Below, one piece after another: positions 7,125 to 10,000 of a DNA stretch of 10,000 nt. Position 1 is the stretch's first letter. Every line of letters begins with the position of its first letter. The stretch comes from Symbiodinium natans. Taxonomy: Eukaryota > Sar > Dinophyceae > Suessiales > Symbiodiniaceae. Made by a program: the position numbers and the translations under genes. Under the pieces are notes generated by a model. It had not been told where the DNA came from and did not search any database. It saw only the letters and a list, made by a program, of their open reading frames with translations. Where the stretch lies: positions 55,001-65,000 of the forward strand of contig CAJNDS010002834.1 in NCBI GenBank assembly GCA_905221605.1, written 5' to 3'.

Positions 7125-7205
7125 GTTACTCTTTTTGTTGTTTAAGTCTTGGGTTCCCTTATACGCCCCTTTTCAACCCGAAAGGGCACCCTTTGTATTA
7201 CTAGG
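7125..7205 (+). mobile_element. another degenerate introner-like element in intron 8
   Basis: It carries CTTTTTG, GGGTTCCCTTATACGCCCC, and AAAGGGCACCCTTTGTATTA in the order seen in the other copies. AAAGGGCACCCTTT is itself nearly palindromic. Confidence 0.45.
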
Positions 7206-7233
7206 TTCGTCTTGGGGTCTAGAAAATTAAACA

Positions 7234-7330
7234 TCCTAAACCCTAAGCCTTAAACCCTAAACCCTAAACCCTAAACCCTAACCCCTAAACCCCAAACCTT
7301 AAACCCTAAACCCTAAACCCTGAACCCCAA
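7234..7330 (+). repeat. CCCTAAA array directly before exon 9
   Basis: About thirteen units, some changed to CCCTAAG, CCTTAAA or CCCCAAA, end about a dozen bases before the acceptor AAG at 7340-7342. Sense strand C-rich. Confidence 0.88.
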
Positions 7331-7342
7331 AACCCTTCGAAG

Positions 7343-7390
7343 GAAGTGGCCGCAAAGAACGTCCAGATGCTGGAGGAGGAGGGCTTTGAG
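7343..7390 (+). CDS. exon 9: 48 bp microexon of the racemase-type enzyme
   Basis: Sixteen codons, EVAAKNVQMLEEEGFE, phase 0 at both ends. This matches the helix after TPY..E in the family (variants of n..v..fLe..GfeV). I end it at a GT donor (7391) because exon 10 supplies VVSHATMGLT. Keeping the next 10 codons (VAQSSGFGLQ) would duplicate that position. Confidence 0.75.
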
Positions 7391-7423
7391 GTGGCTCAGT
7401 CGTCGGGTTTCGGGCTTCAGGCG

Positions 7424-7462
7424 TTTTAGGGTTTAGGGTTTAGGGTTTAGGGTTTAGGGTTG
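7424..7462 (-). repeat. TTTAGGG array in the donor half of intron 9
   Basis: Five near-perfect TTTAGGG units on the plus strand. Confidence 0.9.
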
Positions 7463-7509
7463 TGGCCCCCCAATCCACCTGAAGAACTGGACAAGTCAAA
7501 TGCAACAAG

Positions 7510-7662
7510 GAACCCTAAGCCCTCTAAGCCCTCCAAGCCTAAATCCATCCTAAGCCCTGACCGTAAACCCTAAACCCTAAGCCCAAAGCCCTAAGCCCTA
7601 AACCCCAGGCCCTAACCCTAAGCCCCAAACCCTAAACCCCAAACCCCAAACCCGATCAACCC
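7510..7662 (+). repeat. degenerate CCCTAAA array in the acceptor half of intron 9
   Basis: Mixed CCCTAAG, CCCTAAA, CCTCTAAG and CCCCAAA units, all C-rich on the sense strand, run to within ~20 bp of the acceptor. Confidence 0.85.
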
Positions 7663-7685
7663 TCCACCGCCGGTTTGGGTATGAG

Positions 7686-7745
7686 GTTGTCTCGCACGCG
7701 ACCATGGGCCTGACGCACGACTCGCAGACCGACAAGGTCTCGAAG
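7686..7745 (+). CDS. exon 10: 60 bp exon of the racemase-type enzyme
   Basis: Twenty codons, VVSHATMGLTHDSQTDKVSK, phase 0. It matches the family stretch GFEVVS...LGLT.d..i..vs. The acceptor is ATGAG|GTT. The GA donor at 7746 (AAG|GAA) mirrors exon 11 (AAG|GAC). The preceding bases also match (GTCTCGAAG against GTCTCGGAAG), a sign of duplicated target sequence. Confidence 0.8.
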
Positions 7746-8051
7746 GAAGCCGCTGTGTTGGGGGGTCTAGGGTTTGGGGTTTGTAATAGGGATCGGGATT
7801 AGGGTCTTGTACAGTTAGGCTTTAGGGTGTGTATACTCTTGTGACAGCTCACAATAGCTACTTGAGGGAACGCCGAGCTTGCACAAGCCTCCAAATTTGG
7901 GAGATCAGCTTATACCCTTCACCCTAAACCCGCTGTTTAGGGGGCTAGCCTAAACCTTTAACTCTAACACCTAAACCCTAAACCCTAAACCCTAAACCCT
8001 AAACCCTCAACCCTAAGCCCCTGGTGTCGTAAACCCCCCATGTCTCGGAAG
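7746..8051 (+). other. intron 10 (GA-AG, 306 bp) with inverted telomeric ends
   Basis: G-rich repeats (about 7764-7830: TCTAGGGTTTGGGGTTTG, TTAGGGTC) lie near the donor, and a CCCTAAA array (7972-8010) with related C-rich sequence lies near the acceptor. No coding sequence is seen. Confidence 0.75.
7972..8010 (+). repeat. CCCTAAA array in the acceptor half of intron 10
   Basis: Five CCCTAAA units followed by CCCTCAACCCTAAGCCCC, ending ~40 bp before the acceptor of exon 11. Confidence 0.9.
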
Positions 8052-8099
8052 GACACTATCAAGGCCTGGGCTCACGCGGTCGATACCGAGGCGGCAGAG
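8052..8099 (+). CDS. exon 11: 48 bp microexon of the racemase-type enzyme
   Basis: Sixteen codons, DTIKAWAHAVDTEAAE, phase 0. Joined to exon 10 it gives VSKDTIKAWAHAVD, matching the family helix that leads into the second catalytic Cys strand. The GT donor at 8100 (GAG|GTG) mirrors the exon 12 start (TAG|GTG). Confidence 0.75.
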
Positions 8100-8127
8100 G
8101 TGGCCATGGACAAGAGAAGTGTTTCGG

Positions 8128-8222
8128 GTTTAGGGCGTTTAGGGAGCTGAGGGAGTTTAGGGAGCTGAGGGAGCTGAGGGAGTTGAGGGAGTTGAGGAGG
8201 TTGAGGGGGTTGAGGGGGTTCA
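8128..8222. repeat. short-unit minisatellite GGGAGTTGA/GGGAGCTGA in intron 11
   Basis: About ten copies of a ~9 bp unit (GAGGGAGCT, GAGGGAGTT, later GAGGGGGTT) run on from TTTAGGG-like sequence. It looks like a telomeric repeat that drifted and expanded. On the minus strand it reads as PQLPQLPKLP, an artefact of the unit length. Confidence 0.8.
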
Positions 8223-8441
8223 GTGTTCAGGGCTTGTTTAGGGTTTGGGGATGATACCTCGAGGGTTCCCGCCCCAATTAGTTGTCTCCAGCCTCCCGAG
8301 TCAAAGGGCACATAATCGCCGATTTTTTTTGTGGGTAGGGGTTTTAGTGATGAAGGGGTGACAGGAAAAGATACTCCCCGCAATTCCTCCAACTAGCAGA
8401 TCTAGAACGCTCAAGCCTAGAAACGACACAGCTTCAACACC

Positions 8442-8552
8442 CCCAAACCCTCAACCCTTTAGGTTTTAGGGGTTTTGGGTTAAGGGGTTGAGGGGTTGAG
8501 GGGCTTCGGGGTGCTTCCAAAAAAGCCCCCCCCCCCCCCTCCCCCTCCCCCC
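8442..8552. repeat. C-rich then G-rich inverted repeats and long C tract before exon 12
   Basis: CCCAAACCCTCAACCC (about 8443-8458) is followed by TTGGGTTAAGGGGTTGAGGGG (about 8474-8503), which is complementary to it. Then C14-T-C5-T-C6 runs at 8526-8552. The C tract ends 18 bp before the acceptor at 8569-8570, where a pyrimidine tract would be expected. Confidence 0.8.
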
Positions 8553-8570
8553 ACACCGCTTGCACACTAG

Positions 8571-8669
8571 GTGCTTGTCATTGGCTGCAGCGCGCTCCGC
8601 GCCTGTGAGCCGGGATTTATCGAGGATCTCGAGGCGGCTCTGGGCAAGCCGGTGGTCACCTCGACGCAG
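8571..8669 (+). CDS. exon 12: racemase-type enzyme, second catalytic Cys segment
   Basis: It reads VLVIGCSALRACEPGFIEDL, then EAALGKPVVTSTQ. This is the most recognisable part of the enzyme: strand, Cys (8586-8588) and SALRA, then LE..LGKPVVTS.Q, where family members carry TSNQA. The distance between the two Cys is 114 residues, against about 118 (C76 and C194) that I recall for bacterial maleate isomerase. A GC donor follows Gln at 8670. The enzyme part is about 224 residues so far; a family member of ~245 would need one further exon, beyond what I can find. Confidence 0.86.
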
Positions 8670-9258
8670 GCACCTCGTTGAAGGTTTAAAGGGTTCAGGG
8701 GTTTAGGGTTTAGGGTTTACGGTTCAGGGTTTGAACGATCAAGAAGCTTGGTACTGAAAAGTAAGGATAAATCACGAACGCTACAATACCTAAAGTAACA
8801 ACATGAGGATTCAACATGGGTTATCACTGCAATAATGTTAATCGAAAGCACAGTTAGTTACACCTGGGTTGGTTTGGTGCCAACCCTGGCTTTGCAGCTA
8901 TACAGGCTATACAGCTATACAGAATGCAGGCATCATTACGCTAACTTTGTAATGCGCGGCAAGTAACATGAGTACATGTGTATACATAGATATGTACGCA
9001 CATCTGGTTTTAGCGATGAGGGTTGCGGTCGACCTGCAAAATGTGGTAATCTGCCTCCTTCATTCTGCGGTTTAGGGCGTAGGGTTTAGGATTTTGGGGT
9101 TAACCTGCAGCCCAGATGGCTTTGAAGGGCTTAAGCACTCATGGGACTCAGTTTACCCAAAGGTTCGCAGTACTTACACTCAATTTTGTAGGAATGAAAC
9201 AAGAAACATGGTAGGGAAATAGAGTCCTGGGTACCCTGAACCAAACCACCAAGTAAAT
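8670..9258 (+). other. probable start of intron 12, little structure
   Basis: A TTTAGGG-like array (8697-8738) lies just after the donor, as in introns 4, 9, 10 and 11. Then comes lower-GC sequence with three CTATACAG copies (8897-8922), a GGTTGG/CCAACC stem (8868-8886) and another short TTTAGGG run (9069-9090). I found no exon encoding the missing C-terminus. Confidence 0.55.
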
Positions 9259-9603
9259 TTAAGGGGCTGCCCCCAGCATCATGCGCATCATTGGGCCCCC
9301 GCTTCTCCTCCTTGGGGCCATCGGCGCATGAAACACAAAAAAGCTGCCCCTGCCGAGGCGGGATTTGAAGCCCTTCTTCCCGAAATAGCGACGCCGCTGA
9401 TGCTCATGATGCTCGCCGGGGCCCCCCCAAAAGCAGTCTTCCAGGTCGAAAAAAAGCTCAAAACCATCGGTGTGGGCGGCGTTTCCTGCTTTGGAATGCT
9501 TTTGAAGGTGCTCTCGCGTCCCCGCCCCGATCCGGTCCGGAAGGGCTTCGGGAGGCCGCGGAGGTCCCATGATGCCCTCCGGGGGCGGGCCCTGCATGCC
9601 CAA
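9259..9603 (-). CDS. doubtful minus-strand ORF, Pro/Gly-rich
   Basis: A 114-codon minus-strand frame reads MGMQGPPPEGIMGPPRPPEA at its start and DGFELFFDLEDCFWGGPGEH in the middle, and ends in a basic stretch and LGAAP. The DNA (9259-9690) is GC-rich and differs from the introns around it, and a GA-rich tract lies upstream on this strand. I recognise no domain. The frame could be open only because of its GC content, and the block may be a dispersed repeat or part of intron 12. An overlapping frame (9288-9698) is no better. Confidence 0.22.
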   Translation of the reverse strand: MGMQGPPPEGIMGPPRPPEALPDRIGAGTREHLQKHSKAGNAAHTDGFELFFDLEDCFWGGPGEHHEHQRRRYFGKKGFKSRLGRGSFFVFHAPMAPRRRSGGPMMRMMLGAAP

Positions 9604-9710
9604 CCCATTGCTAAAGCAAGGGCTTCCGCCCTACGGGCACACAGAGGGGCGTTGCCCGATTTCAGGCCTAGCGGCACGGGCCGGCCCCCGCCCCCCAAAA
9701 CACGAAACCT

Positions 9711-10000
9711 TGAACCTTGGCACTGTCTTCTCTTTCCCTTTTTCTTTGTCTTTTATCTTTGTCGCTCTCCTCTTTCTCTCTCTTTCTCTCTCGCTCGCTC
9801 TCTCGCTCTCTCGCGTGGTCTTTTTCTGTATTTGTTTCTTCCTCTCTCTCTATTCTTCCTCTCTCTACTTGCCTGTTTTTCTTTTTCTCTGTCTTTCTCG
9901 TTCTCCTTTCACTTCTCCTGCGCTTCCTTCTGTTGTTTTATCTTTCTCTTTCGCTTTCTTTGTCTCTTTTCTCTTTTCTCGTTTTTCGTTTCTCTTTTCT
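9711..10000. repeat. long polypyrimidine (CT-rich) tract
   Basis: From about 9725 to the window end the plus strand is almost wholly C and T, with TCTC and TTTC microsatellite stretches (CTCTCTCTTTCTCTCTCGCTC and similar) and scattered G. It continues past the window. It could be a low-complexity tract in the intron or a spacer upstream of the minus-strand block. Confidence 0.9.

Larger units (their letters stand above)
6236..7342 (+). other. intron 8 (GT-AG, 1,107 bp)
   Basis: This is the longest intron. It holds a 57 bp-unit minisatellite (6409-6617), two degenerate introner-like elements (6711-6797 and 7125-7205) and a CCCTAAA array before the acceptor (7234-7330). Between these, 6240-6400 and 6800-7120 contain nothing I can name apart from one G-rich run at 6938-6958. 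Confidence 0.7.
7391..7685 (+). other. intron 9 (GT-AG, 295 bp) with inverted telomeric ends
   Basis: A TTTAGGG array (7424-7462) lies 33 bp after the donor, and degenerate CCCTAAA/CCCAAAC repeats (about 7510-7662) lie before the acceptor. The last intron bases (GGGTATGAG) resemble the end of exon 9 (GGCTTTGAG). Confidence 0.75.
1467..8669 (+). other. spliced gene model: ubiquitin-like / SHAW module / LRR / Asp-Glu racemase-type enzyme (3' incomplete)
   Basis: This is one plus-strand gene with twelve visible exons: 1467-3608 (an intron may be removed at 1633-1743), 3737-3840, 3955-4038, 4172-4261, 4477-4526, 4706-4785, 5007-5405, 6146-6235, 7343-7390, 7686-7745, 8052-8099 and 8571-8669. It encodes about 1,061 residues before running into an open intron. 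All junctions are phase-consistent. All eleven acceptors are AG|G. Donors are GT (4262, 4527, 4786, 6236, 7391, 8100), GA (3609, 4039, 5406, 7746) and GC (3841, 8670). GA and GC donors are known in dinoflagellates. The last LRR piece and the start of the enzyme lie in one uninterrupted frame in exon 7, and this is the evidence for fusion. An in-frame ATG at 5079 could instead start a separate enzyme. Exons follow protein-family resemblance; no transcript was available. Confidence 0.65.

Noticed and set aside
7391-7420. Longer exon 9 continuing to a GC donor at 7421
   Set aside because: It would add VAQSSGFGLQ and then repeat the same family position with VVSHATMGLT from exon 10. Ending at the GT donor at 7391 gives a clean family match.
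4113-8010. Chromosome end or true telomere
   Set aside because: The CCCTAAA/TTTAGGG arrays are short, occur in both orientations and alternate with exons, so they are interstitial repeats inside introns.
8072-8392. Minus-strand ORF with a PQLPQLP repeat
   Set aside because: It arises from the 9 bp G-rich minisatellite and overlaps exon 11 on the other strand; no recognisable domain.
1-10000. tRNA, rRNA, CRISPR array or bacterial operon
   Set aside because: No cloverleaf with T-loop consensus, no rRNA core sequence and no regularly spaced repeat-spacer pattern were seen. The telomeric and minisatellite repeats are contiguous or degenerate and have no unique spacers.

Overview
The window looks like nuclear DNA of a dinoflagellate, most likely of the Symbiodinium type. 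Several things point there: short coding exons in GC-rich sequence; introns packed with telomere-like CCCTAAA/TTTAGGG repeats; splice donors that are often GA or GC rather than GT; acceptors that are always AG followed by G; and short mobile elements with inverted ends that behave as introns (introners). There is no bacterial operon structure, no Shine-Dalgarno pattern and no tRNA or rRNA gene.

Layout. Bases 1-244 may hold the 3' end of an upstream gene, and this is weak. Bases 245-1380 are mostly degenerate telomere-like repeats with a ~35 bp direct repeat and a strong inverted repeat. From 1467 a large plus-strand gene begins, and I could follow it through twelve exons to 8669, where it continues into an intron. 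Exon 1 (1467-3608) encodes a ubiquitin-like N-terminus, a middle region I do not recognise, and a module with SHAW, FFDYLSLPQ and RGWC motifs. Exons 2-6 (3737-4785) encode leucine-rich repeats (LRRs), whose last piece is at the start of exon 7. Exons 7-12 (5007-8669) encode most of an Asp/Glu-racemase superfamily enzyme of the maleate isomerase / arylmalonate decarboxylase type, with both catalytic cysteines present. Every junction keeps the reading frame. Bases 8670-9258 look like intron, 9259-9603 hold a doubtful minus-strand ORF, and about 9711 to 10000 is a long CT-rich tract.

How it fits together. The model predicts one fusion protein: ubiquitin-like region, unknown region, SHAW module, LRR, then a two-cysteine isomerase or racemase. 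An LRR sensor joined to a small-molecule enzyme is unusual and is the main candidate for something new here. The intron boundaries are the second. In 10 of 12 introns the donor dinucleotide equals the first two bases of the next exon, as expected if introns arose by insertion with target-site duplication. Several introns also carry G-rich telomeric repeats near the donor and C-rich ones near the acceptor, so their ends could pair.

All exon calls come from reading by eye, protein-family resemblance and phase matching. No search or transcript evidence was available.
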